Shown here piece by piece: positions 45,737 through 55,964 of a stretch of DNA of 64,000 bases (position 1 is its first letter; every line of letters begins with the position of its first letter). The position numbers were made by a program, and so were the translations under genes. The notes beneath the pieces were generated by a model. It saw nothing but the letters and a program-made list of their open reading frames with translations, did no database searches and was not told where the DNA came from. Source of the DNA: Lunularia cruciata (taxonomy: Eukaryota; Streptophyta; Marchantiopsida; Lunulariales; Lunulariaceae); assembly GCA_948567375.1 (NCBI GenBank), contig OX419761.1, positions 25,422,501 through 25,486,500 of the forward strand, read 5' to 3'.

Positions 45737-46777
45737 ATGCAGCATCCTTTGTTTTTGGCCAATGATATGTTTACATTGGGAGTTGACCCAGCCCCAGTAT
45801 TTCGGTTGGCTACCAAGTTGCGTGAGAGTAGAGATGGTGTAGTTCCTACTACTAGAGCAGAGGTGGTTGGTAGTGGAGCTGACTTGGTTGAGGAGCATGG
45901 GATCCATTCAGCGACCAGTGGTTTATGGCAGGCAGCAGCGGCTAGACTGGAGGAGTTGCCAGCTAGACCGGCCTTTGAGAGAGCGCAGTTTACACCTGGT
46001 GTTGTCCTATTGGATAACCAGAGGGGGATTTTTTGTTTGGTGGGACGTTCAAGGAAGGTCTATACACCACAAAGAGTCTTGTTAGACTCTGGTGCACAGC
46101 CCCTTATGTTGGGGAAGGCTGTAGTTGTCGGTCTGGAGTTATGGAAGACCGATGTGGAGAGATGTCCATTTCAAATCCAGACATCTCTAGGTGGTGGTTT
46201 GACACAATACATCACACGTGGGGAGCTTGTTGTCCAAGTTCAGCCTAGTCATCCAATTGATAGCTCGGTGGTGAGAGCTCAGGCTATTGCGACTATAGCT
46301 GAGCCATATGATGTGCTAGTTGGGGGAGCAGTGTTATACCCCATGGGTTTCAGCATTGACTATTGGGAGGAGATAGCCTCTTATAGACCTGGTTGGCAGT
46401 CTGGTGAGGGACGGGTATGTCGCCTACCAGTACGCTTCATTAGTGGCAGTCTTGGCTCACTACAGTCCGGGACCATGGCATCATCAGTTTTAGCTTTCAG
46501 TGGTGTAGTTACTTGGCCTGGTGACTTGTTGGAGGGGAACGCCCATGCAGAAGATACTTCAGTACCAGAGGAGATCACTCGGCTTTGGAGTACGAGTGGG
46601 ATTGTTCCATCCACCTTGGATGTTCTATTGTGGAGTTCAGAGGAAGCATTGCAGCAGCATGCAAATCAGTTGGTGCAGTAGGCTTGGAGTGGAGCCTTTG
46701 TACCATCAGGAGATGAGTGTGAGGATGAGCCTCTAGAGGCGATTGCTTTGACACCTTTGGATACCACACTCATTGCT
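45737..46777 (+). pseudogene. Element E aspartic protease region
   Basis: RVLLDSGAQPLMLGKAVVVG contains the catalytic D-S-G-A, followed by DVLVGGAVLYPMGFSIDYW, the usual closing region of retroviral-type proteases. The frame 45737-46681 is open for 314 codons, then a TAG, and the same phase continues into the methyltransferase. It is longer than a bare protease: about 140 residues precede the active site and about 100 follow (ITRLWSTSGIVPSTLDV), which may form a linker or part of the next domain. Confidence 0.75.
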
Positions 46778-46779
46778 TG

Positions 46780-47770
46780 GCAATATCCAATAGAGGGGAT
46801 ATGCCTATTGGAGTTGTTTGGTGGGATCAGCATTGGACTAGCTGCGGTGTTACAGGCGGGTATCCGAGTACAGAGGTACTTGTATGAAGAGAGGGATGAG
46901 ACTACTAGGCAAGTCTCTCTAATCATGTGGCACACTTGGCCTATTGGTATCCGGAGTTATTATCGATGTCAGCAGTCAAAAGTTACCAGAAGGCCCTACT
47001 AGGAGACATTTCCTTACTGGGAGCACATGACCTAGAGAGACATGGGCCTATTCACTTGGTGATTTCTGGATGGTCATGTCAGGGACATACACGTGCGGGC
47101 TGCGGTTTGGGTCTTCAGGATCCTCGTTTTGGTGTGTTTTGGGAGATGTTACGGATATTACAACATCTCCGAGTTCATCAGTCCATTTCTCTAGCTTACC
47201 TTTTGGAGAACATTCCTTTGATGGGTGATTCTTGCACCAGAGTGGTGGCGAGTACACATCAGGTCCATTCTTGGATGGGACCTGCTATATTGTTAGATGC
47301 AGCCAAAGTGGGATCACGGGCTCATTGTCTTTGTCTTTGGTGGACGAACCTCTTACCTAGAGAGGTTCTATAGCGTGTTTATGATGGGATTCAGCGATTG
47401 GACCACATTCATGTTGATGATATCTTGGATGTTGGGCGTCAGTCTTAGACAGTGGTAGTGGCTGATAGGTCACCTATGGCAGTGGTGAACCTAGTTGGAC
47501 AGCCTAGAGCCGCATTTCCCACACTCATGAGTTTCCTAGGCTCTCATGCTTTTTGAGAGGGAGGACCTGGACTTGTTTGGGACTCACAGTTACAGCAGTT
47601 GGTGGAGCCCAACGCTGATGAGAGAGAGCGGATGATGGGTTTTTGCACCGGTATTACCACTGTTCCAGCAGTGTCAGAGGCATCCAGGCGTCAGGTGTTA
47701 GGTCAGGCTATGGACTTGAACTATTTGACCTGGATTGTGAGCCTTGGCTTGGCAGAGCAGCGTAGGATGC
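46780..47770 (+). pseudogene. Cytosine-5 DNA methyltransferase domain in element E polyprotein
   Basis: Motifs in order: I, ICLLELFGGISIGLAAVLQA (46799-46858), the AdoMet-binding loop. III, LLGDISLLG. IV, HLVISGWSCQGHTRAG with the catalytic Cys codon at 47077-47079 (the usual Pro before Cys is Ser here, Pro in F). VI, YLLENIPL with the Glu codon at 47206-47208. VIII, GSRAHCLCLWWTNL. IX/X, NADERERMMGFCTGI and RRQVLGQAMDLNYLTW. Length of about 320 residues fits a whole C5-MTase catalytic core. It lies between protease and reverse transcriptase in the same polyprotein. One frameshift near 46920 and several stops inactivate this copy. Confidence 0.85.
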
Positions 47771-48079
47771 GCTTGATAGGCATCACCACTCGGACACTTG
47801 TGAGCCCTGTGCCTATCGAGATGATTCAGGCACATGCTGGGGGTGATGGACCGAGTGGACATGGTATTCTTGGGACACATCTAGTAGCTACTAGGGAGAG
47901 TGGTCTACTTGGAGTCCATCCAGGTGAGCGTGGGCTACTTGGATTACACCCTTGGTCCACATGGGATGCAGCTAGAGGACGTGTGGAGCTTGCAGCCAGA
48001 GTGGAGGGATTTTTTCACACAGAGGTTGGGACCTCTAGTGGTCGGGAGCATGACACTATTGCTCCCAAGGGCCCAATGT

Positions 48080-49010
48080 AGCAGTCAGTCAATACGTCTT
48101 CCACTCCTACTACAGTTACAGAGGATACTTGGGAGCCAGATCTTGGACCCAAGCTTACTAGAGAGGAAAGACGGAGGGTTTGGAGGTTCTTGAGGAGTCA
48201 CACGAGTTGTTTTGCCTTAAGTATGAAGGATTTGGGTGCTCTGAAGGGACCTGGTATACGGATTGAGCTGACTAGCAACACACCAGTTTTCCGACGTCCT
48301 TATCGATATAGTGAGATGGAGAGGACATTGATTCAGAGCCATAGTAGTGACCTTTTTGAGGCTGGTTTGGTAGAGATTTCACATGGAGAATATGCATCAA
48401 CGACAATGATGCCAGCCAAGAAGGATACGCATGGCAACTATACAAATAGGCGGATGTGTGGAGATTACTATCCTATCAACCAACAGGACAGGACTGATCG
48501 ATATACCATGCCTACACCGGAGGAGATTTTTGATGCGATTGGGCATGCAAAGGTCTTCAGTACTTTGGATCTTCGAGTGAGATATCATCAGTTGCCGATC
48601 AGGGAGGAGGATAAGTCCAAGACAACATTTTGGGCTATTGATCCTCACGGCAAGGATGTGTTATATCAGTGGAGGTTCTTACCATTTGGGTTAAAGAACG
48701 CTCCTACTGAGTTCCAGAGGGTCATGGATAGGATCCTAGCTGGATTGGATTTTGCTCGGTGCTATATTGATGACATTTTGGTTTATAGCACTACTGTGGA
48801 GGAGCATGAGAGATAGTTGTTGGAGGTGTTTGAGAGGTTGAGATCTCATGGACTCAAACTACATCTTGGGAAGTGTAGGTTCTTCCACAAGCAGGTTGAG
48901 TATTTGGGTCACACTATCTACTCCGGAGGACTTGGTGTTCAGTAGACCAAGGTGGAGGCTATTGCACATATTCCTTGGCCTACGGATGTGAGCAGAGTGT
49001 GAGCATTCCT
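48080..49010 (+). pseudogene. Element E reverse transcriptase
   Basis: It begins with a conserved lead-in (TREERRRVWRFLRSH) followed by GLVEISHGEYASTTMMPAKK, MCGDYYPINQQDRTDRY and VFSTLDLRVRYHQLPI. The catalytic motif ARCYIDDILVYS is intact near 48760-48790. The frame 48190-48816 is open for 208 codons, with stops afterwards at about 48814, 48943 and 49000. It copies element RNA into DNA in the active family. The sequence belongs to Ty3/gypsy. Confidence 0.85.
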
Positions 49011-49014
49011 TGGG

Positions 49015-49749
49015 TTGGCAAACTTCTATTGCCGCTATGTTAGAGGATTTAGTGCCATTGCCAAGGCCTTGACGAAGCTGACCAAGCTTACACATGAGTG
49101 GTGTTGGGGAGATGAGCAGGAGAGAGCTTTTGTAGAGCTCAAGGAGAGGTTGACATCTGCTCCTATTTTGAGGAGACCGACTAGGGGACGACCATTTCAG
49201 GTTCATACTGATTGGAGTATGTTGGGGCTTGGAGCAGTGCTCACCCAGCATGATGATGAGGAGAAGGAGTTTGTGGTGGCCTATGCTAGTTGCTCCAAAA
49301 ATTCAGCAGAGGCAAAGTATAGTTCATATGAGGGAGAGTGCTTGGCAGCAGTTTGGGCAATAGCACATTTCCGATGCTATCTATTTGGTAACCCCTTCAC
49401 TCTCATCACTGATAATCAGCCATTGAAGTGGTTGATGGAGTCTGACAAGCTTTCAGGGAAGCTTGCACGATGGGCTCTGATTTTGCAGGAGTATGATTTC
49501 ACGGTTGTTCACAGACCTGGAGTGGTGAACCGTGATGTAGATGGCTTGAGTAGAAACCCATGTCCCAGCCAGCAGGATCAGACCGGAGCACGTTGGCATG
49601 GTGAGACAGATGAGGAGATGGTGCCAGGTTGGCATGCATCGGCCTTTTTGTGTATATTTGCAGAGGCTTTCGTGGTATCTCTCTCAATGCATACAGGAGG
49701 AGTTATTGAGGTCACAAATCCAAAGAGTGAAGATATTGGTATAGTTTAG
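49015..49749 (+). pseudogene. Element E RNase H
   Basis: Open for 244 codons in the polyprotein phase. It starts in the tether (FYCRYVRGFSAIAKALTKLT) and continues through FQVHTDWSMLGLGAVLTQHD, YSSYEGECLAAVWAIAHFRC, LITDNQPLKWLMES and VVHRPGVVNRDVDGLSR, the D-E-D-D pattern of retrotransposon RNase H. This is the best preserved enzyme of E. It degrades RNA in the RNA-DNA hybrid. Confidence 0.85.
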
Positions 49750-49773
49750 CGAGACATTCATGATGATGTCTTA

Positions 49774-50990
49774 GTGATGGACTATCTTTGCACTGGTGTT
49801 GTGGGTGGCACAGTTGGGGCCAAGGAGAGAGACCGTGTTCTTCAGCGAGCCAGACGGTTCAGATTGGAGGGTAGACATCTCTTGCGTGTATGGGAGGATG
49901 GTAGAGTGCGAGTAGTACCACTTCCATCACAGAGACCACAGTTGGTACATCATGCTCATGAGGAGCTAGGACATTTTGGAGTAAAGCGTACGCATAGCTT
50001 ACTCTAGAGTCATTATTGGTGGAGCGGTATGCAGACCGAGGTGGTACAGTAGTTTGTTGCCAGATGTGTGGTTTGTGACCAAGTTAGAGCATCATTCAAT
50101 GCTCCTACGCCATAGTTACATCCATTACCTATCATGGGATTGGGTTACCGTTGGAGTTTGGACTTTGCCAAACCTTTACCATTGACTGTAAGACATCATC
50201 GGTATGTTTTGGTGATGGTGGAGCACTTCTCCAAGTGGATTGAGTTGGTGGCACTTCCTGACAAGTCTAGTGAAGGGACAACTTACTCGTTCCTGGATCA
50301 AGTTCTTAGTCATTTTGGTGCACCAGCTGAGGTTTTGACTCATCAGGGTATAGAGTTCTTGGGGGAGTTTCAGGTCTTGTATGACAAGGCTTTGATTGAT
50401 CATTGTACTACATCCTGAGATCACCCTGAGGCAAATGGCTTTGCAGAGAGAGTGGTTCAGACGGTGAAGAGAGGATTGTGAAAGTATGGTTTGCAGAGAG
50501 GCCACTTGGGAGATTGGGATCTCCAATTACCTTGGTTGGCCATGGGCTATTGGTTCAGCCAGCAAGCCTCCTTAGCATCCTTCTCTCCATACTTTCTACT
50601 CTATGGACGAGATCCAGATTTACCTGCAGCCATTCGTCGAGATGCTACTGTAGTTTTGGACTTGGATGACCCCGATGTATGGATGAGCGTATGTTTTCAA
50701 CGGGTAGAGATCTTTTGGAGAGTGATGCCGATGGCCTTTGAGAACTTGGCAATTGCTCAGCATAGAGATACTTTACGCTATGCTACCATTCGAGGAGGAG
50801 GTTATAGACCCTCGATCCGTCGATTTCATCCAGGCGACTATGTATATCTACAGCAGATAGCACCGACGACACTTGATGTTTCTACAGGCCGCACTATCTT
50901 GAGAGTGCACGAGGTTTTGCCATCTGGAGTCCTTGTGTTAGAAGGACATGATGGTGTTGTTTCGAAGGATCATGTGCGCAATTGTGCGCC
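49774..50990 (+). pseudogene. Element E integrase
   Basis: The zinc-binding start HAHEELGHFGVKRTHSLL...CVVCDQV is followed by a DDE core: RWSLDFAKPLPLTVRHHRYV has the first Asp, LTHQGIEFLGEF has His where the second Asp is expected, and HPEANGFAERVVQ has the Glu. The C-terminal region has FHPGDYVYLQQ and ILRVHEVLPSGVLVLEG and then NCAPCHLPNID. With the second Asp lost and several stops, it is inactive. Presence of a DDE integrase, not a tyrosine recombinase, matters because of the split repeats. Confidence 0.85.
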
Positions 50991-51051
50991 ATGCCACCTT
51001 CCAAACATTGATGGTACTATGGACCCAAGCTTGGCACTTGTACGTGCAGGC

Positions 51052-51207
51052 TTGAGGTGTATGTTATGTGGCTCTTCTGGTGGAGCTGCTACTATGTTAG
51101 TGTGTGATAGCTGTTTGAGAGGATGGCATATGGCATGTATGACTCTTCCCCTCACGGTGGTTCCTTAGGGATAGTGGTTATGTCCTAGATGTACTTGACC
51201 TATAGCT
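51052..51207 (+). pseudogene. PHD finger at the end of element E Pol
   Basis: In the pol phase: CMLCGSS, then MLVCDSCLRGWHMACMTLPL, and after two stops WLCPRC. The spacing C-X2-C...C-X2-C-X4-H-X2-C...W-x-C-X2-C is the Cys4-His-Cys3 pattern of a PHD finger. PHD fingers commonly read histone H3 tails. Here it takes the place held by the chromodomain in chromoviruses, directly after the integrase tail. Only the last Cys pair lies beyond the TAG codons. Element F lacks this part because of a deletion. Confidence 0.8.
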
Positions 51208-51352
51208 AGTTCATTCTTTATATGGTATAGATTGCAGACAAGCAACTAACGATGGGGCTCCATAGCACCCGGCCTCCTGATCTTTGCCCATTAGAGGGTA
51301 TACCATATACTTAGAGTAGATAGCTATCTAGAGTTAAAGGGACCTAACCGCC

Positions 51353-51365
51353 AGCTAGGGGGGCG
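51353..51365 (+). promoter_or_regulatory. Polypurine tract of element E
   Basis: agctaggggggcg lies directly before B1 (attgtggcac). Its place marks where plus-strand synthesis would start, which is B1 and not the TGTCACGCC end found at the left of the element. Confidence 0.6.
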
Positions 51366-51471
51366 ATTGTGGCACTTTAGAGTCTATGTATGACTTATGT
51401 GTGAGTTGTGTTTCTAAGTGTATGATGTTGACAACGATGTATGTTGTGTAATGATGTAAATATGCATGACA
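51366..51471 (+). repeat. Element E terminal repeat B1
   Basis: A 106-bp segment (attgtggcactttagag...gcatgaca) that recurs as B2 at 51923-52029 with around nine differences. It is joined to A2 through the dinucleotide GC. Confidence 0.8.
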
Positions 51472-51473
51472 GC

Positions 51474-51921
51474 TATCACGCCATTTGTAGTTGTGCATCT
51501 AGATGCTCGGACACTAGAGTTCCAGTGATAGTAGTTAGAGTTATTCTAGCAGTTTCTTAGAGACTACTTTTCGACGGTTAGATTTTGTATTTGGGGTACT
51601 GACTTCATGATAGGGCCCACTGTCACTTTGCACCGTTTGCACCGTCGAGTGTGCCATCTGCGGGACCGTTAGGGTTTCAGTGCTAGCTCAAGTCCAGGGG
51701 GTATAGTTTCAAAGTGAGCTCCAGAGAGCTCACTTCTTTGATGTTGAGCCTTCGAGTTCCTGGCTATGGTGGACAGAGGCCGGCGAGCGTCACCTGGATT
51801 CTCTATGCTTGAGTGGGTGTGGCTTGACTGTAATCAGTGCCCAGTTGTTGGCAATTTATAGAGTGACAGATCAAGTACTGATCTGAGTTGAGTTGAGTTG
51901 AGAGTGTTAAGCAATCTGATT
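51474..51921 (+). repeat. Element E terminal repeat A2
   Basis: About 448 bp matching A1 at 42123-42580; the start has mutated to TATCACGCC. It ends at CTGATT and is followed by B2. Confidence 0.8.
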
Positions 51922-51922
51922 C

Positions 51923-52029
51923 ATTGTGGCACTTTAGAGTCTATGTATGACTTATGTGTGAGTTGTGCTTCTATAGTGTATGATGTTGACAGCGATGTAT
52001 GTTGTGTAGCGATGTATATACGCACGACA
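51923..52029 (+). repeat. Element E terminal repeat B2
   Basis: Second copy of B, ending CGCACGACA, the right-hand terminus of the element, followed by TGTT and LINE sequence. Confidence 0.8.
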
Positions 52030-52310
52030 TGTTGCATGGGCAAAGTTGAGGATGAGTACCATGTCTTTGTTTAGTTTCCTTGTTACTAGCAGATTAGATT
52101 GAGATATCAGATTAGTAGTAGTGATTTCTTTGCTCTCTTATAGCTTGAGGCTTTAGTGCTAAGAAAGTATATGACCAAAATTAGTCTACATTGGATCAAT
52201 TTATTACAAATTGGTCAGATGCTCTAGGCTCTTGCCTAAGCTCACATGTCATATGATGTATACTATTTTCTCAACCTTTTGACTCTTTAGGTCTTTTTTG
52301 CTTTATATTT
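52030..52310 (+). repeat. LINE C-terminus and 3' UTR right of element E
   Basis: Continues the LINE interrupted by E: gcaaagttgaggatgagtac, then ccatgtctttg, the segment encoding the C-terminal Cys/His region, then the ggctcttgcctaagctcac 3' UTR block and a ctttatatttcatt end. Confidence 0.7.
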
Positions 52311-52475
52311 CATTTTTTTCATCACAACAAATAGGTTGATAGAATATATCTAACTTTAAATACTAATAAGTCAAATTTGGTTGCTTGCCACACATAAGCA
52401 TCTAATTATAATCCTCATACATTCTTCTTACATAAATTTTTTCCCCCTTAAAAAGGAAAAGATTATTATTCCCAA
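52311..52475. other. Short AT-rich spacer
   Basis: No recognised feature between two LINE copies. Confidence 0.4.
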
Positions 52476-53603
52476 GTACTATGGGAGTGATTCAAGCTTG
52501 CTCTCTATCTTCAATTCTACTTAGAATCTTCATTGATGACCTAGAGAGAGTACTCATGGAAATTGGAGCTATATGTGTGCAATTTGGTTCTTTGATGAAA
52601 CATGCACTCCTTTACGAAGATGATATAGTGCTCCTCTCCTCCAATCTAGAGAGTATGTAGAAGTTGTTGGATTCTCTCCTTTTGTTTTGCACCCAAACAA
52701 AGATGGAGGTGAACCTTGACAAGACCAAGGTGATTGTTGTGTTCTAAAGGTGTCACACCTTTCTAATATAATGGAAAGCACTTGGAGAAGTTTCCTTTGT
52801 ACAAGTACTTGGGGATTGAGTTCTCTCATGACTATAATTGTTGTACTTGTATGAAGAATAGGATCAGGGTAGCATTTAGAGCTTTTTATTCTTTCATGAC
52901 TTGTTGTAGACTTGTTCACCTTACCACATGGGAGTTGAAAAAAGTGATGTTTAGATCTCTTGTACAGCCGGTGGTTCTTTATGGCACTCAGATATGGGGT
53001 CCAAGTACTAAGAAGACATGGTGGCACATGATTGAGAAAGTTGAAAACAGTGTTTTTGTGTAATGAACTTGGTATGAGGACTCAAACTCCCTATATTTTG
53101 TTGCTTGTTGAAATAGGGTTTTTACCTCTTGAGGCTGAAGCTTTGTTCTTAGCTCTCACACATGCCACTAAGGGGAAATCCTTGGAGCATTAGAGACTTC
53201 CCTACCAAGCTTTGTGCAACTCTATCTATTGGTTGATATATAGATCTGATTGTCATGGGCTACAAGGTGGAATGTTTTTGAGCATTATTGGAAGTTGGAG
53301 CCTATTGCATTAAAAGAGGTGATCAAGGAGCAATTCTTATGGTGCTTGTGGCATGAACCCGGTACCAAGATGGTGTTTATCAGCAGTTTGTAAATCCTAT
53401 GTTGGTGTTTAGTGAGCAAGATTATCTCTTGGCTAGCATCTGTATTTCACTTAGATATGTCATTGCTCAGTATAGGACTAGCTCTAATAGACTAGAAGTA
53501 GAATAAGGACTTTGGCAGCAGATAGAGCACTCCATGCAGCTTTGCACATTGTGTTCTATGGGTTGAGTTGAGAATGAGCACCATGTCTTTGTTGAGTGCA
53601 TTG
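52476..53603 (+). pseudogene. LINE reverse transcriptase, palm to C-terminal region
   Basis: The start reads through the palm, with YEDDIVLLSSNLES (usually Y-A/M-D-D) near 52612-52660 and LDKTKVIVVF. Then come LYKYLGIEFSHDYNC and SLVQPVVLYGTQIWGPSTKK in the frame 52782-53063. The C-terminal part continues in broken frames to 53603, where element F cuts it; the rest lies at 62172-62410. A mutated Glu replaces the residue before D-D but both catalytic Asp codons remain. Confidence 0.75.
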
Positions 53604-54211
53604 TGTTGTGCGTATATACATCGCTACACAACATACATCGCTGTCAACATCATACACTATAGAAACACAACTCACACATAGGTCATACATAGACTCTAAA
53701 GTGCCACAATAATCAGATTGCTTAACACTCTCAACTCAACTCAACTCAGATCAGTACTTGATCTGTCACTCTATAAACTGCCAACAACTGGGCACTGATT
53801 ACAGTCAAGCCACACCCACTCAAGCATAGAGAATCCAGGTGACGCTCGCCGGCCTCTGTCCACCATAGTTAGGAACTCGAAGGCTCAACATCAGAGAAGT
53901 GAGCTCTCTGGAGCTCACTTTGAAACTATACCCCCTGGACTTGAGCTAGCACTAAAACCCTAACGGTCCCGCAGACGGCACACTCGACGGGTGCAAATGG
54001 TGCAAAGTGACGGTGGGCTCCACCGTGAAGTCAGTACCCCAAACACAAAATCTAACCGTTGGAAAGTAGTCTTTGAGAAACTGCTAAGATAACTCTAACT
54101 ACTATCACTGGAACTCCAGTGTCCGAGCATCTAGATGCGGAACTACAAATGGCGTGACAGCTGTCGTGCGTATATACATTGCTACACAACATACATCGCT
54201 GCCAACATCAT
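53604..54211 (-). repeat. Element F terminal repeats B2, A2 and partial B1
   Basis: B2 is 53604-53710, A2 53711-54159, then GC (54160-54161) and 50 bp of B1 (54162-54211). The B1/A2 junction contains the perfect 10-bp palindrome gacagctgtc at 54156-54165. The same B1-GC-A2-B2 order as in E shows that this is a family trait. Confidence 0.8.
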
Positions 54212-54255
54212 GCCAACTGCCAAAGTGACGGTGGGCTCCACCGTAATTGCGCACA

Positions 54256-54507
54256 TTACTCCAAATAATGACTTTGGAGTAAGCTATATGTATGCTTTAC
54301 TCCAAAATGTCCTAGCTCCTCATGAGCATGAGGGACCAATTGTGATCTCTGTGATGGAAGTGGTACTACTCGCACTCTACCATCCTCCCATACACGCAAA
54401 AGGTGTCTACCCTCCAATCTGAACCGTCTGGCTCGCTGAAGAACACGGTCTCTCTCCTTGGCCCCAACTAAGTCACCCACAACACCAGTACAAAGATAGT
54501 CCATCAC
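54256..54507 (-). pseudogene. Element F integrase, truncated after the zinc-binding region
   Basis: Reads DYLCTGVVGDLVGAKERDRV and VPHAHEELGHFGVKHTYSLL, matching E at 49774-50010, then stops matching within about ten codons. The following bases contain atgtgcgcaatt, which in E lies about 950 bp further on (near 50970), so the integrase core was deleted. After that comes a short LTR-like piece (cggtggagcccaccgtcac) and B1. Confidence 0.75.
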
Positions 54508-54528
54508 TAAGACATCATCATGAATGTC

Positions 54529-55964
54529 TCACTGAACTGTACCAATATCTTCACTCTCTGGATTTGTGACCTCAATAACTCCTCCTGTATGCGCTAAGAG
54601 AGATACCACCAAAGCCTCTGCAAATATACATAGAAAGGCCAATGCATGCCAACCTGGCACCATCTCCTCATCAGTCTCACCATGCCAACGTGCTCCGGTC
54701 TGATCCTGCTGGCTGGGACATGGGTTTCTACTCAACCCATCTGCATCACGGTTCACCACTCCAGGTCTGTGAACAACTGTGAAATCATACTCTTGTAAAA
54801 TCAGAGCCCATCGTGCAAGCTTCCATGAAAGCTTGTCGGACTCCATCAACCACTTCAGCGGTTGATGATGAGTGATGAGAGTGAAGGGGTAACCAAACTG
54901 GTAACATCGGAAATGTGCTACTGCCCAAACTGCTGCCAAGCACTCTCCCTCATATGAACTATACTTCGCCTCCACTGAATTGTTGGAGCGACTAGCATAG
55001 GCCACCACAAACTCCTTCTCCTCATCATCATGTTGGGTGAGCACCGCTCCAAGCCCCAACATACTCCAATCAGTGTGAACCTGAAATGGTCGTCCCCTGA
55101 TCGGTCTCCTCAAAATAGGAGCAGATGTCAACCTCTCCTTGAGCTCTACAAAAGCTCTCTCCTGCTCATCTCCCCAACACCACTCCTGTGTAAGCTTGGT
55201 CAGCTTTTTCAAGGCCTTGGCAATGGCACTAAATCCTCTAACATAGCGGCAATAGAAGTTTGCCAACCCAAGGAACGCTTGCACTCTGCTCACATCCGTA
55301 GGCCAAGGAATACATGCAATAGCCTCTACCTTGGTCTGCTAAACACCAAATCTCCGGGGTAGATAGTGTGACCCAAATACTCAACTTGCTCGTGGAAGAA
55401 CCTACACTTCCCAAGATGTAATTTGAGTCCATGAGATCTCAACCTCTCAAACACCTCCAACAACTGTCTCTCATGCTCCTCCACAATAGTGCTATAAACC
55501 AAAATGTCATCAATATAGCACCGAGCAAAATCCAATCCAGCTAGGATCCTATCCATGACCCTCTAGAACTCAACAAGAGCGTTCTTTAACCCAAATGGTA
55601 AGAACCTCCACTGATATAACACATCCTTGCCGTGAGGATCAATAGCCCAAAATGTTGTCTTGGACTTATCCTCCTCCCTGATCGGCAACTGATGATATCC
55701 CGCTTGAAGATCCAAAGTACTAAAGATCTTTGCATGCCCAATTGCATCAAAAATCTCCTCCAATGTAGGCATGGCATACCGATCAGCCCTTGTTTGTCGG
55801 TTGATAGGACGGTAATCTCCACACATCCATCTATCTGTATAGTTGCCATGCATATCCTTCTTGGCTGGCATCACTGTCGCTGATGCATACTCTCCATGTG
55901 AAATCTCCACCAAACCAGCTTCAAAAAGGTCACTACTCTGGCTGTGAATCAATGTCCTCTCCAT
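54529..55964 (-). pseudogene. Element F reverse transcriptase and RNase H
   Basis: 55964-55563 has GLVEISHGEYASATVMPAKK, MCGDYRPINRQTRADRYAMP and FSTLDLQAGYHQLPI. 55556-55326 has the catalytic ARCYIDDILVYS. 55293-54529 carries the RNase H (FQVHTDWSMLGLGAVLTQHD, DADGLSRNPCPS). Only two or three frameshifts or stops separate these, making this the best reverse transcriptase of the family in the window. Conserved blocks differ from E mostly at CpG-type transitions. Confidence 0.85.

Larger units (their letters stand above)
42123..52029 (+). mobile_element. Element E: Ty3/gypsy retrotransposon with DNA methyltransferase, PHD finger and split direct repeats
   Basis: A 9907-bp element. Terminal order is A1 (42123-42580), internal region, B1 (51366-51471), A2 (51474-51921) and B2 (51923-52029), with outer ends TGTCACGCC and CACGACA. 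Coding order: Gag, protease, cytosine-5 methyltransferase, reverse transcriptase, RNase H, integrase, PHD finger. It is flanked by TGTT on both sides (42119-42122, 52030-52033) within LINE sequence, a possible 4-bp or eroded 5-bp duplication. From 46927 to the end of pol one phase (frame 1) is kept with about a dozen stops, so the copy is dead but readable. Confidence 0.85.

Noticed and set aside
46780-47770. A host methyltransferase gene disrupted by a retrotransposon
   Set aside because: The domain lies in the pol phase between protease and reverse transcriptase, has no visible introns and occurs at the same place in F.
42123-52029. Element E as a DIRS-type tyrosine-recombinase element
   Set aside because: The split repeats suggested it, but pol has an H-H-C-C zinc region and DDE integrase, and I see no tyrosine recombinase in the element.
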